From assembly GCA_021234155.1 (NCBI GenBank), contig JAJEKV010000164.1:151182-215181 (forward strand): a DNA stretch of 64,000 bases, read 5' to 3'. Origin of the DNA: Isoetes taiwanensis (lineage: Eukaryota; Streptophyta; Lycopodiopsida; Isoetales; Isoetaceae). Under the pieces are notes generated by a model. It was not told the DNA's origin, ran no database searches, and was given only the letters and a program-made list of their open reading frames with translations. The position numbers were made by a program, and so were the translations under genes. How positions within the stretch are numbered: the stretch's first letter is position 1; each line of letters begins with the position of its first letter. Below, in pieces: positions 23,743 through 35,559 of the stretch.

Positions 23743-23754
23743 GCTCTGATACCA
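23743..23754 (-). other. copia 2 primer-binding site
   Basis: Minus strand TGGTATCAGAGC, complementary to initiator Met tRNA, two bases inside the 5' LTR end at 23757. Confidence 0.85.
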
Positions 23755-23756
23755 CT

Positions 23757-24249
23757 TGTTGGAATCAAACGCTTTGAGCCCGAGAATTGAACCCAGAAGA
23801 AAACCCAAACTCAATCTTCTCCCTTAGCACCTCCTTAAAATCCACAAAGGATGTACCTGCTCAAATCAAATCGAAACCCACAGAGAATTCCACACAGACT
23901 AGATTACGCTGTCACACGTAACCGAGATAAACAAGCTGCCTTCTACTACATAAAAACATCATATTACAAATAATCACTGTTCCACCCCTCGCTCCAAAGA
24001 TCAAATCCGGGCAAAGATATAGAAGCTCCAAGGCCGGTTTCGGCAACAGATGCCGGGCTCAACAAATCCGGCCCACAAAGGACGACGTCGGCTCTATTCC
24101 TGTTTCAAAAAAAACTTCTGTTCTCTTCACGTTATAATTTTCGTCTGCTTTTCCCTTTTTATTATTTTCTTCCATGCAAAACCTATATGTAAACGCTAAC
24201 CAAAATCATTTGGGTCAAAATGCCACCACGTAGGCATGTAATTCCAACA
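23757..24249 (-). repeat. 5' LTR of copia element 2
   Basis: 493 bp; minus strand starts TGTTGGAATTACATGCCTAC and ends TTTGATTCCAACA next to the primer site. The last part is missing from the 3' LTR. Confidence 0.9.
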
Positions 24250-24514
24250 CGATTATTAAGCCACCGGTCTCGTTATAGTGATTGGGTTGGAATCGGCGCA
24301 ATACACCATGGGTAGAAAGTTGTCGAGCAATTCTACTAGGGATCTGCTCCTCTTCCTCAATCTGTTGTTAAGGTAAATAGTATAATCCCAAATGCAAAAT
24401 TCATAAAGGGAAATGTAGTTTTAACACATTTAGATTTCAAAGTAGATTTCAAATATCTTACACAATGTTTTGTAACAAATTAGATCTAAAATAGTTTATA
24501 GATTCTAGTAATAA

Positions 24515-24787
24515 TCAGATCTTGTTCTTCTTCTTCATAGTCACAATAAATTTTTCGTAGATATCATCCAACCAATTTTCTATTGGATGATGTTGTACAT
24601 ATGTAGCAATACTATTAGCAGAAGAAAGGCCCAACCATGGATTCAAAACTTTGGTAAAATAGTCTCGATCACCTTGCTCAGGATTGAAGGTGATAGGAGT
24701 GACTATAGTGTGTCTCCGCATTTTTGTAACCTTTGTACGATGGTCATCAACCAAGAGTGTATTGACCACTTTATATGATCCCCGCAA
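24515..24787 (-). pseudogene. FCP1/NIF-type (HAD) phosphatase C-terminal fragment
   Basis: A 90-residue minus-strand frame containing VVNTLLVDDHRTKV, HTIVTPITFNP, YFTKVLNPWLGLSSANSI and YVQHHPIENWLDD. LLVDD followed by a conserved Phe-Asn-Pro and a later LxPWL...YVxxxP is what I expect from the C-terminal half of plant NIF/FCP1-like phosphatases. The catalytic DxDxT half is absent, so this is a fragment, perhaps one exon or a piece carried by a transposon. Assignment is from memory of the family. Confidence 0.5.
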
Positions 24788-24850
24788 GAGGTTTGTGATT
24801 GTACACTTTCTCCGTAATCTTGAAGTTAATATTGATTTTATTAACTTTTA

Positions 24851-26390
24851 GTGCATGCTCTAGTGAGTTCCTTTAGACCCCACATTTTAGTCGAGCGAAA
24901 ATCACCGAAAGGTGTGAGATCTTCTCCATATTGTTCTATTCTTGTTGATGAATCAACTGATCGTACGCTAGAAAGACATCTTATTGTGTACATGCAATAC
25001 TTGGATAATATTGGTAAGGGTGAACAAAAGTGTGTATTTGTTAGGCTTTTGTCACTTGAAAGTGGAAATGCTGAAGCATGTTATGATGCCTTACAAGCTT
25101 TATTGATATCTATGGATTTGAAAGAAGATAATATAATTGCAATTGCTTCTGATGGTGCATCTACTATGTTGGGGTGCTGCACATGTATGGTTGCAAGGTT
25201 TAAAGCAAGAAATCCTGATATCAAAAGAATACATTGTATAGCCCATAGGGATGCACTTACAGTAAAAGATGTTTTGCCATCAACTCCATAAGTTTTTGAG
25301 TTTGTTGACGAACTAGCTAACAAGGTCTATTCATGGTTGGGAAGATCTACAAATTGACATATGATGAGCATAGCTTGAGTGTCTTGCAAATACATAGCAT
25401 ATGATGGTTATCTAGAGGGTAAGTGATGTTAAGACTAGTTTGTGTCATGCCTGCTATCTTGGATCAAAATGAGAAGGGCACGATATTCCAGGTATAGTTT
25501 ATTTTATCCTTCATAACTTCATTTGTTTTATAAATTAGATCTCTTTTGGCATGATAACTTATTTCATTACTCAGTGTATTTCTTTTTTAGGTCCAATTCA
25601 TAATACATTTCTTAGCTTTGACGCTCTTGAAGAGTTAAATAATTTGAATATAGAATTCGTAAACAATTGCTTGATGTGTCAAGGATAGGCTTGCTACTAG
25701 ATTTGGTGAAGGAGAAGTTTACTAGAAGATATCTCTCTACAACTAGAGCATTTGGAGAACAAAACGACTAGCTTTGTTTCTTAATTATTGCAAGGAGGGG
25801 AAGATGACATTTGAGGATGCTCATGGCACTCTCCGTGAACATGAAAAAAAATTTGATTTGAATGGACTACCTGAAAATAATGGATCTTTAGCTCATTGTA
25901 TACGTATTGGTAAATCATTTATCCTTGCTATTTTTGATGCACTTGTTAGAGATTTGAAGATGTGAATGACATATTTAATGCTATGAAGTTCTTCAATCCA
26001 TCCACATATGCTTTGGATCCGTGATGCTAGGGATAAAGAGACTTTTAATTGGTTGGGCAATTGCTTGCTAATTTTAGTTCAAAGGTAGGTGTAGCTTGTT
26101 GTTTGAGTGAGAGAGAAGATTGTTGGGAACTTTTTGGGGCAGCCAAGAATAAAAATATGTTGGTGGCTTGACTATTTGGCAGAGAGAAGGATGGAAAAAC
26201 GATAGTTGGTGGAACAGCTTTTCTAGCACTTATGAGTCTATGGCAAAGTTAAAATGGTTATTCCAGGAAGCACAAAGATGTTGTGAGAGGAGTTACCCCT
26301 CCAAAATAACGTCAAGAGTGGTAATGAGGGCCTGCATGAACCTAGAAACGTTGGATGCTACTATGATGGTTACACGATAAACCATTTGAA
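24851..26390 (+). pseudogene. hAT-family transposase, DUF4371 type (decayed)
   Basis: 24851-25291 carries YCSILVDESTDRTLERHLIV, then SLESGNAEACYDALQALL, IIAIASDGASTMLG and IKRIHCIAHRDAL. VDEST, then SDGAS, then IHCIAHR is the classic first half of the catalytic core in DUF4371 hAT-like proteins, including the first two acidic residues. A stop follows at 25289 and later pieces (25774-25965, 26168-26380) are in other frames. The C-terminal dimerisation region is not clear. Dead. Confidence 0.8.
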
Positions 26391-26399
26391 CACGTGGAT

Positions 26400-26865
26400 T
26401 GGAAAGCATGCTTTGATGCTTGAGTGAAGATAAATGTAGAAGAGTAGCAATGTCTCTTGATGACTCTTGAATTATATTGTTGATGCTACTCTTAACTTTT
26501 TTAACTCAGATATTTATATTAGTAGTACTACTATGTAACTTACCCTTTTGTTCTAAGTTTATGATTGAAAAGCGGTCTTTCACAATTAAAAATTTTGTAC
26601 GCCGGGCTTGAAAGGTTCAAATTGATCAATATTCTCGCCATATGAAAGACCAGTCCATATGAAAGACAAAAAAAAAAAGTGCCCGCCATTGGAAAATTAG
26701 GAGGTGCCCACAAACTTGAACCCGGGCAAGCAGTGTTTGACCATGTAAATTGAGTATCAACCTAACTTTTATGGTTTGATTCATTGGATATATGTCTAAT
26801 TTAATATTTGACATGGGCTTTGGTAAGCACGCCTTTTGTGCATTTATAAATTCAAGATTTTGTTT
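26400..26865. other. Stretch without a recognised gene
   Basis: AT-rich. Nothing recognised. Confidence 0.3.
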
Positions 26866-26984
26866 TATGCTTAATTGATCAAAGTGTATTTGATCTCTCC
26901 CAAGTTGCTTAAGTGAAGTTTAAGCTTCTAAGCACAAGTTATTTTATCATTCACATGAAAACTATCATGTACAAGATTTACCTT

Positions 26985-29900
26985 AATGAGAATATGTAGC
27001 AAAATAACAATGGGGTTCCGTGGGGATTTGATATAGATATAATTCTTGAAACCATAGACCATATCCCTAAAACAATTCAATGGGTTATTATAAAAAAAAC
27101 ATGGATTTAAGATAAAAAAAAAAATCACATTAGCTCACTAGTTAAATTGGTTAAAGTAGTCTTATTAGGACATTGAGTTATTTTGGTAGAGGTTCGAATC
27201 CCCGTATTTCATATTCTAAAACCATATAGAGGCTCGATATACCATCAAAACCTTAGGCAAACTCGTATTTGACATCTTAAAATCATAGGAGTCCCCAATC
27301 ATAAATGAGCATAATCGAAACGAGAGGTGTCCAGAGACTTCAACATACAGTCTGGGCCGTAGGATTGACAGATCCGACGACTGTGGTAGTCCAGGGTGCA
27401 CCTCGTTTAGAATATGTAGCAAAATAACAGGGGGTTCCAGGGGGATTTGATATAGATATAATTCTTGAAACCATAGACCATATCCCTAAAACAATTCAAT
27501 GGGTTATTATAAAAAAAAAAAAAAACATGGATTTAAGATAAAAAAAAATCACATTAGCTCACTAGTTAAATTGGTTAAAGTAGTCTTATTAGGACATTGA
27601 GTTATTTTGGTAGAGGTTCGAATCCCCGTATTTCATATTCTAAAATGAGCATAATCGAAACGAGAGGTGTCCAGAGACCATATCCCTAAAACAATTCAAT
27701 GGGTTATTATAAAAAAAACATGGATTTAAGATAAAAAAAAATCACATTAGCTCACTAGTTAGATTGGTTAAAGTAGTCTTATTAGGACATTGAGTTATTT
27801 TGGTAGAGGTTCGAATCCCCGTATTTCATATTCTAAAACCGTGGGCTCGAGTACCATCAAAACCTTAGGCAAACTCGCTCTTAAAATATGTAGCAAAATA
27901 AACGAGGGTGTCCAGAGACTTCAACATACGTGGGGATTTGATATAGATATAAATATGTAGAAAAATTGAAACCATAGACCATATCCCTAAAACAATTCAA
28001 TGGGTTATTATAAAAAAACATGGATTTAAGATAAAAAAAAATCACATTAGCTCACTAGTTAAATTGGTTAAAGTAGTCTTATTAGGACATTGAGTTATTT
28101 TGGTAGAGGTTGAATCCCCTCGTATTTCATATTCTAAAAAACCATATAGAGGCTCGATATACCATCAAAACCTTAGGCAAACTTCAGATTTGACATCTTA
28201 AAATCATAGGAGTCCCCAATCATAAATGAGCATAATCGAAACGAGAGGTGTCCGAGACTTCAACATACGATGCGGGCGTAGGATTGACAGATCCGGCGGC
28301 GATCGTGGTAGTCCGTGGTGCACCTCGTTTAGAATATGTAGCAAAATAACAGGGGGTTCCAGGGGGATTTGATATAGATATAATTCTTGAAACCATAGAC
28401 CATATCCCTAAAACAATTCAATGGGTTATTATAAAAAAAAAAACATGGATTTAAGATAAAAAAAAATCACATTAGCTCACTAGTTAAATTGGTTAAAGTA
28501 GTCTTATTAGGACATTGAGTTATTTTGGTAGAGGTTCAATCCCGTATTTCATATTCTAAAACCATATAGAGGCTCGATATACCATCAAAACCTTAGGCAA
28601 ACTCATTTTTGACATCTTAAAATCATAGGAGTCCCCAATCATAAATGAGCATAATCGAAAACGAGAGGTGTCGGAGACTTCAACATATATGTAGAAAAAA
28701 ACGGGCCGTAGGATTGATATAATTCTTGAATCCGGCGGCATCAATGGTAGTCCAGGGGTGCACCTCGTTTAGAATATGTAGCAAAATAAACATTGAGGGG
28801 TTCCAGGGGATTTGATATAGATATAATTCTTGAAACCATAGACTATATCCCTAAAACAATTCAATGGGTTATTATAAAAAAAAAAATAACATGGATTTAA
28901 GATAAAAAAAATAGACCATCACATTAGCTCACTAGTTAAATTGGTTAAAGTAGTCTTATTAGGACATTGAGTTATTTTGGTAGAGGTTCGAATCCCCGTA
29001 TTTCATATTCTAAAACCATATAGAGGCTCGATATACCATCAAAACCTTAGGCAAACTCGTATTTGACATCTTAAAATCATAGGAGTCCCCAATCATAAAT
29101 GAGCATAATCGAAACGAGAGGTGTCCAGAGACTTCAACATACATGCTTAAAAATCATAGCGTAGGATTGACAGATCCGACGACGGGTGGTAGTCCAGGTG
29201 CACCTCGTTTAGAATATGTAGAAAATAACAGGGGTTCGGTGGGGATTTGATATAGATATAATTCTTGAAACCATAGACCATATCCCTAAAACAATTCAAT
29301 GGGTTATTATAAAAAAAAACATGGATTTAAGATAAAAAAAAATCACATTAGCTCACTAGTTAAATTGGTTAAAGTAGTCTTATTAGGACATTGAGTTATT
29401 TTGGTAGAGGTTCGAATCCCCGTATTTCATATTCTAAAACCATATAGAGGCTCGATATACCATCAAAACCTTAGGCAAACTCGTATTTGACATCTTAAAA
29501 TCATAGGAGTCCCCAATCATAAATGAGCATAATCGAAACGAGAGGTGTCCAGAGACTTCAACATACAGTCTGGGCCGTAGGATTGACAGATCCGACGACT
29601 GTGGTAGTCCAGGGTGCACCTCGTTTAGAATATGTAGCAAAATAACAGGGGGTTCCAGGGGGATTTGATATAGATATAATTCTTGAAACCATAGACCATA
29701 TCCCTAAAACAATTCAATGGGTTATTATAAAAAAAACATGGATTTAAGATAAAAAAAAAAAATCACATTAGCTCACTAGTTAAATTGGTTAAAGTAGTCT
29801 TATTAGGACATTGAGTTATTTTGGTAGAGGTTCGAATCCCCGTATTTCATATTCTAAAACCATATAGAGGCTCGATATACCATCAAAACCTTAGGCAAAC

Positions 29901-31560
29901 TCGTATTTGACATCTTAAAATCATAGGAGTCCCCAATCATAAATGAGCATAATCGAAACGAGAGGTGTCCAGAGACTTCAACATACTGATGCAAATAGGA
30001 TTGACAGATCCGACGACGACCGTGGTAGTCCAGGGTGCACCTCGTTTAGAATATGTAGCAAAATAACAGGGGGTTCCAGGGGGATTTGATATAGATATAA
30101 TTCTTGAAACCATAGACTATATCCCTAAAACAATTCAATGGGTTATTATAAAAAAAAACATGGATTTAAGATAAAAAAAATCACATTAGCTCACTAGTTA
30201 AATTGGTTAAAGTAGTCTTATTAGGACATTGAGTTATTTTGGTAGAGGTTCGAATCCCCGTATTTCATATTCTAAAACCATATAGAGGCTCGATATACCA
30301 TCAAAACCTTAGGCAAACTCGTATTTGACATCTTAAAATCATAGGAGTCCCCAATCATAAATGAGCATAATCGAAACGAGAGGTGTCCAGAGACTTCAAC
30401 ATACGATGCACCATAGGTCGTATCCCTAGGATTGAATGGGTAGATCCGACGACTGGTGGTAGTCGAGTTTGCACCTCGTTTAGAATATGTAGCAAAATAA
30501 CGGGGGTTCGAGGGGATTTGATATAGATATAATTCTTGAAACCATAGACCATATCCCTAAAACAATTCAATGGGTTATTATAAAAAAAAACATGGATTTA
30601 AGATAAAAAAAAAATCACATTAGCTCACTAGTTAAATTGGTTAAAGTAGTCTTATTAGGACATTGAGTTATTTTGGTAGAGGTTCGAATCCCCGTATTTC
30701 ATATTCTAAAACCATATAGAGGCTCGATATACCATCAAAACCTTAGGCAAACTCGTATTTGACATCTTAAAATCATAGGAGTCCCCAATCATAAATGAGC
30801 ATAATCGAAACGAGAGGTGTCCAGAGACTTCAACATACCATGTCTAGGCCGTGGGATTGACCAGATCCGACGGCGAAATCCGGTGGTAGTCCGGGTGCAC
30901 CTCGTTTAGAATATGTAGAAAATAACAGGGGGTTCCAGGGGGATTTGATATAGATATAATTCTTGAAACCATAGACCATATCCCTAAAACAATTCAATGG
31001 GTTATTATAAAAAAAAAAAACATGGATTTAAGATAAAAAAAAAATCACATTAGCTCACTAGTTAAATTGGTTAAAGTAGTCTTATTAGGACATTGAGTTA
31101 TTTTGGTAGAGGTTCGAATCCCCGTATTTCATATTCTAAAACCATATAGAGGCTCGATATACCATCAAAACCTTAGGCAAACTAGTTATTTGACATCTTA
31201 AAATCATAGGAGTCCCCAATCATAAATGAGCATAATCGAAGGAGAGGTGTCCGAGAGACTTCAACATACGAAAGGATTGAGGATCCGAGGTGTCAAAATA
31301 ATCTTATCTTCCTTAGGGGATTTGATATAGATATAATTCTTGAAACCATAGACCATATCCCTAAAACAATTCAATGGGTTATTATAAAAAAACATGGATT
31401 TAAGATAAAAAAAACATCACATTAGCTCACTAGTTAAATTGGTTAAAGTAGTCTTATTAGGACATTGAGTTATTTTGGTAGAGGTTGCATCCCAAGTATT
31501 TCATATTCTAAAATTTTTCTTTATAGAGGGTTCGATATACCATCAAAACCTACAAACTTG
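26985..31560 (+). repeat. Tandem array of 420-440-bp monomers with an internal tRNA-like Pol III promoter
   Basis: About 11 monomers begin at AATATGTAGCAAAATAA (about 26991, 27411, 28333, 28771, 29213, 29631, 30051, 30485, 30911; rearranged or shortened units at 27640, 27885 and 31290). Each contains TTAGCTCACTAGTTAAATTG followed about 55 bp later by GGTTCGAATCCCC, fitting A and B boxes of a tRNA-type promoter (first unit 27131-27202). A and T homopolymers vary in length. Most of the monomer is nearly identical between units, but about 40-60 bp before GTGCACCTCGTTTAGAATAT differ strongly in every unit. The paralogous locus at 61.3 kb has the sequence flanking this array but no array. Confidence 0.9.
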
Positions 31561-31802
31561 TTGACATCTTTTTTCCTCATAGGAGTGCAATCTTACCATC
31601 CATATGTAGCTGGGGTTCTGTGTCCAAAAAACGTTGATTAGATCATTTTTTCAAACCTTTCTTTTGCATTAGAATATGTCGCTAGGTTTGTTTTTAAAAT
31701 TTTAAATTATATTCAAAAGTTTAGAATATGTAGCAAAATTAACTATCTTTAATTTTGTTGCATTTATATTTTACATAGATATAATCATTGATGGTTTAGT
31801 GG
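31561..31802. other. Degenerate end of the array
   Basis: Contains scrambled monomer words. 31705-31800 matches about 33940-34050, the start of the repeated unit that carries adenylate kinase. Confidence 0.5.
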
Positions 31803-32310
31803 TTTTGGACCCATTGATTTAGCATTTGAAGTAGCAAAAAGAACTTATGATGATGCTAGGTTTAGTGGGCTTGGATCCATTGATTTAACATTTGAAGTAT
31901 GAGCAATGGAAATTTCCCATCCTTCAATATGGGATATATTTGTATTGTATTGATCATGTTCTGTCGAACCTTGTGTAAACGTTTAATATATTAATGTAAA
32001 CCTTCAATATATTAATGTAAACGTTTTGTAAAAATTGCAATGATTGCATTTACATTCAATAGAATGATACGTACATTCGATATATACATCTAACATATAT
32101 GCTTCCCATGTGATGAGCAGTTCTCATATAAGCATGGTGTGTAATGTCTTGAACGGTGGACCATACAGTCCAAGTCTGGAATCTTGGTTAGTATTGTTAC
32201 TTTGGTCTTTAACAAAATTGACCACTCTTTTTTAGCACGTGCCTAAGGTATGAGTCTTGGTTAAAATATGTTGCTATGGTCTTTAAGAAAATTGACCAAC
32301 TCTTTTTGAG
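31803..32310 (+). repeat. Repeat block X, copy 1 (3' flank of adenylate kinase copy 1)
   Basis: Begins near GGATCCATTGATTTAACATT and includes TTCCCATCCTTCAATATGGG, AATATATTAATGTAAACGTT and GCATATATGCTTCCCATGTG. Further copies at about 34140-34605, 58835-59035 and 61395-61735. No ORF. Confidence 0.85.
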
Positions 32311-32317
32311 CAGATGC

Positions 32318-32570
32318 CTATGATGGTGCACGTTTATTACATGTAAAGGGTGCTTCTGCTTCCTTTTCTTCGATGTGTAACATCTTCAACACATTTGACC
32401 ATGTTTCTGACACTCCCGACACAACACCAACATCCATTACTTTGCCTTGGCACCTGTAGAAATCCTCCACATCTTTACACTGTTCCTCGTAAACCTGCAA
32501 TCTCTTCTTGACACTTTCCTCATTATCATCACTTCTAGTTACCATCTTAGAAGCACATTGTGGTGGAGGC
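32318..32570 (-). pseudogene. Adenylate kinase C-terminal fragment, copy 1
   Basis: Encodes only the end of the enzyme: MVTRSDDNEESVKKRL (the conserved DD..E.V..RL after the lid), then the helix YEEQCKDVEDFYRCQGKV and the C-terminus, ending at a stop at 32318. The upstream match to copy 2 ends at about 32570, inside the lid region, so the nucleotide-binding half is gone. No introns. Lies next to repeat X as in copies 2 and 3. Confidence 0.85.
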
Positions 32571-32757
32571 TCACTGTGGTGGAATCAATAGGTAAATTAC
32601 TACAGGTTTAGCTTTCTTTTGAATTTGCTTCATTGTTTTCCTTTCTTTCTTTTGGTATTCCAAAATCACCAATCCATGCTTAGGTGCTTACAGGTCCAAA
32701 AATAGGTAGATCACTGTATTTGTTTTTTAATCTTTCTTTTGCATTTGCTTCCTTCTC
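32571..32757. other. CT-rich spacer, paralogous to 33710-33855
   Basis: 32605-32757 and 33710-33855 are diverged copies (GTATT(C/T)CAAAATCACCAATC shared). The copy here is interrupted by a LINE. Confidence 0.7.
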
Positions 32758-33312
32758 TTGCTCAGATGCTGAACAAGCTGCAAATTTTTTCACTGATATC
32801 ATGCACATTCAGCAGCCTAGTATTGCCATAGCCCGGCGAGTTGGGGCCCAGAGACCGGACCGACCTCGTCATATAGTCGTACACTTCAGCGCCTCTCAGG
32901 ACATATTATATGTGCTCTAGCACGACAGTCATTTGAAGAATACTAGATTCTCGGTTCAGGAGGATCTCTCCCCTATACAGTTAACTAGGCGATGGGGGGA
33001 GTTGTGTAAAGTCCGAGAGGCTCGGATGCAGAACAAATGGGCAGTGTACAGAGGGGGCACAGCTATCATTCGCGACCACTGGCCTGAGCACCCTTGCCTA
33101 GGATATGCATAGTGCCTTTTTTGTTATTTCTTTCATGTTTTGTTATGGGGCTTCGACTCCATGCTGTACTTTGTTTAGGCTTATGCTAGGGGCTCATGCC
33201 CTCTTTCTTTGTTCTGGTCCCACAACCCGATAGGGTTCTCGTGGACGATAAAAAACTTATCTTATCTTATCTTATCTTATATTATCTTATCTTATCTTAT
33301 CTTATCTTATCT
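32758..33312 (+). mobile_element. 5'-truncated LINE insertion with (CTTAT)n tail
   Basis: Encodes an ORF1-like end: IARRVGAQRPDRPRHIVVHF, RFSVQEDLSPIQLTRRWGEL and a later RMQNKWAVYRGG. This resembles the RNA-binding C-terminal domain of L1-type ORF1 (RVG...RPR.I+V+F...EDLS). One stop interrupts it. The 3' end has GGTTCTCGTGGACGATAAAA followed by a (CTTAT)n tail. The paralogous empty site at about 33842-33880 reads CTTCCTTCTCTCTTTTGCAT without an insertion, which fixes both boundaries. Confidence 0.75.
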
Positions 33313-34089
33313 CTCTTTTGCATTTTGCTTTTGCAGTAACAAGTAACATGTTACTGCAAGTAATTTTTTTTTTTTGATGAACATAACATGCATAAGAATT
33401 ATCTAATAGAGTCAACACGAATGACTGACTGACAACAAGAACACGCATATACAATCCACCACATATGGAAAGGCAAGTACAAGAATAGATTTGGAGTTTG
33501 CTCTTTAGAGACACTCGAGGACTCTTTAGGGGTTAACGATCTTTGCACCAGCAAGTATGGTGCACAGGCAAAATATTTTTCTTGTATGGGTTGGTTCTTG
33601 ATGCACCTTTTGTTATTTACTTGTGGACAATCTTTTTCCTTGTCAAAAGGTTGCTTCCTTGCTCTGGTCTTGTACAGGCCCAGAAGTATTTAAGTTAATG
33701 CATGTTGAGCTTTCTTTTGCATTTGCTTCATTGTTTTTCTTTCTTTCTTTTGGTATTTCAAAATCACCAATCCATGCTTATGCGCTTACAGGTCCAAAAA
33801 CAGGTAGATTACTTCATTTTTTTTAATCTTTCTTTTGCATTTGCTTCCTTCTCTCTTTTGCATTTGGTTCATTTCTTTCTTTCTTTCTTTTGCATTTGTA
33901 TCTTTCTTAAGCTCGTTTATGTTTTTAGACCTTGTTTTTTAAATTATATTCAAAAGCAGATATGAATGAGAAGGTTAGCAACAATGTAGGTCCAAAGACA
34001 GTTAACTATCTTTAATTTTGTTGCATTTATATTTGCTATAGATATAATTTTTGATGATTTGTTTTATTGACAGATGACCTTTTTTGTAG
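33313..34089. other. Spacer without a gene
   Basis: CT-rich stretches and a T run near 33366-33378. 33710-33880 is paralogous to 32605-32757. 33940-34050 is paralogous to 31705-31800. Confidence 0.5.
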
Positions 34090-34605
34090 GTTAAATGAGA
34101 ACAATGCTCTTGAAGTTGGCTAAAGATTCCGTTGCTAAAAGAGCTTATGATGCTAGGTTTAGTAGGCTTGGATCCATTGATTTAACATTTGAAGTATGAG
34201 CAATTGAAATTTCCCATCCTTCAATATGGGATATATTCGTATTGGATTGATCATGTTCCGTCGAACCTAATATATTAATGTAAACATTCAATATATTAAT
34301 GTAAACGTTTTGTAAAAATTGCAATGATTGCATTTACATTCAATAGAATGATGTGTACATTCGATATATACATCTAGCATATATGCTTCCCATGTGATGA
34401 GCAGTTCTCATATAAGCATGGTGTGTAATGTCTTGAACGGTGGACCATACAGTCCAAGTCTGGAATCTTGGTTAGTATTGTTACTTTGGTCTTTAACAAA
34501 ATTGACCCACTCTTTTTTAGCACGTGCCTAAGTTCCAAGTCTCGAGTCTTCGTTAGAATATGTTGCTATGGTCTTTAACAAAATTGACCAACTCTTTTTG
34601 AGCAG
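34090..34605 (+). repeat. Repeat block X, copy 2
   Basis: Over 90% identical by eye to 31830-32310 for most of its length and to 61400-61735. Flanks adenylate kinase copy 2 on its 3' side. Confidence 0.85.
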
Positions 34606-34609
34606 GTGC

Positions 34610-35477
34610 CTATGATAGTGCGGGTTTATTACATGTAAAGGGTGCTTCTGCTTCCTTTTCTTCTATGTGTAACATCTTCAACACATTTGACCATGTTTCT
34701 GACACTCCCGACACAACACCAACATCCATTACTTTGCCTTGGCACCTGTAAAAATCCTCCACATCTTTACACTGTTCCTCATAAACCCGCAATCTCTTCT
34801 TGACACTTTCCTCATTATCATCGCTTCTAGTTACCATCTTAGAAGCACACTGAGGTGGAGGCAAAAGCTTAGGCATAGAAATCTTGGTGCCATCTTCAAG
34901 TTCTAAGTTAACGTCCGCAACATTGAAGGTTTTGCCGCATTCGCTGCATGTTCTTCTTCCCAAACACTTGGCAACCAATGCATCTTCTCTCATTTTCATA
35001 TTAACCACAACATCAATACCTACAAGCTGCTCCAAAATCAAAGCCTGCTTTACATTTCTAGGGAAACCATCCAGAATAAATCCCTTTTCTCCAACAAACC
35101 TTGCCTTGTTGGAGTCTTTTTCTCGGCAAGGCCAAGACTAGGTCGCCACCGATAAGCTTGCCCCGTCCAACTGAAGCTGAAATTTGGCGACTCAATTCCC
35201 TCTTTGTGCCAGATTTGGAGTTCAATTCGTGGCGGATAAGATCCCCTGTTGAAATATGGGGAAGATTTGTGAAAGCGGCCAGTTTTGAGGCAATAGTTCC
35301 TTTGCCCACACCTGGTTTTCCCAGGAAGACCCAATGCTTGAAGGGGATTTTTTCTTTAGTTTTGCCGCTGATTGCCAAGTCTTTTGAAACCTGAAACATG
35401 CCCAAAACAGGGCTTAAGCTCTTCTCCAAGTCTAGATGCCCACGGAATCCTAATACTTTTGCCGATTATGCGTTGTT
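34610..35477 (-). pseudogene. Adenylate kinase, copy 2 (near full length, frameshifted)
   Basis: Adenylate kinase converts ATP plus AMP into two ADP. The match is to the plant organellar type. Visible motifs in order: HWVFLGKPGVGKGT (P-loop), LPHISTGDLIRHEL (AMP site), RGKLIGGDLVLAL, GEKGFILDGFPRNVKQA, LGRRTCSECGKTFNVADVN (Cys-containing lid), SKMVTRSDDNEESVKKRL and the C-terminal helices. It has no introns, although plant genes of this type normally do as far as I know. A frameshift just before GEKGF (about 35090) splits it into 35429-35058 and 35041-34610, and an in-frame TAA lies near the start (about 35470). It is therefore a broken cDNA-like copy, not a working gene. Confidence 0.9.
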
Positions 35478-35559
35478 CTCATCGCCGCAATGCCATTTCT
35501 TCTGCCTTCTTTGATTCAGACCTAAGAATGCTTAAATAGGTTAACCGAAGATTCGACCT

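Larger units (their letters stand above)
19272..24249 (-). mobile_element. Ty1/copia retrotransposon 2
   Basis: Complete order on the minus strand: 5' LTR (24249-23757), primer site, gag remnant, zinc knuckle, protease, pre-integrase and start of integrase, decayed integrase/RT, RNase H, purine tract, 3' LTR. The 5' LTR has TGTTGGAATT...GATTCCAACA ends. The 3' LTR is truncated: only about 219 bp remain and the end towards 19272 is replaced by transposase copy A. Frame integrity varies sharply. 19506-20248 and 22034-22927 are open, while 20250-22030 and 22990-23720 are riddled with short indels. No intact polyprotein. Confidence 0.9.

Noticed and set aside
26985-31560. Regularly spaced repeats resembling a CRISPR array
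   Set aside because: Monomers exceed 400 bp, carry tRNA-like boxes and lie in plant DNA. The variable segments are not uniform spacers.
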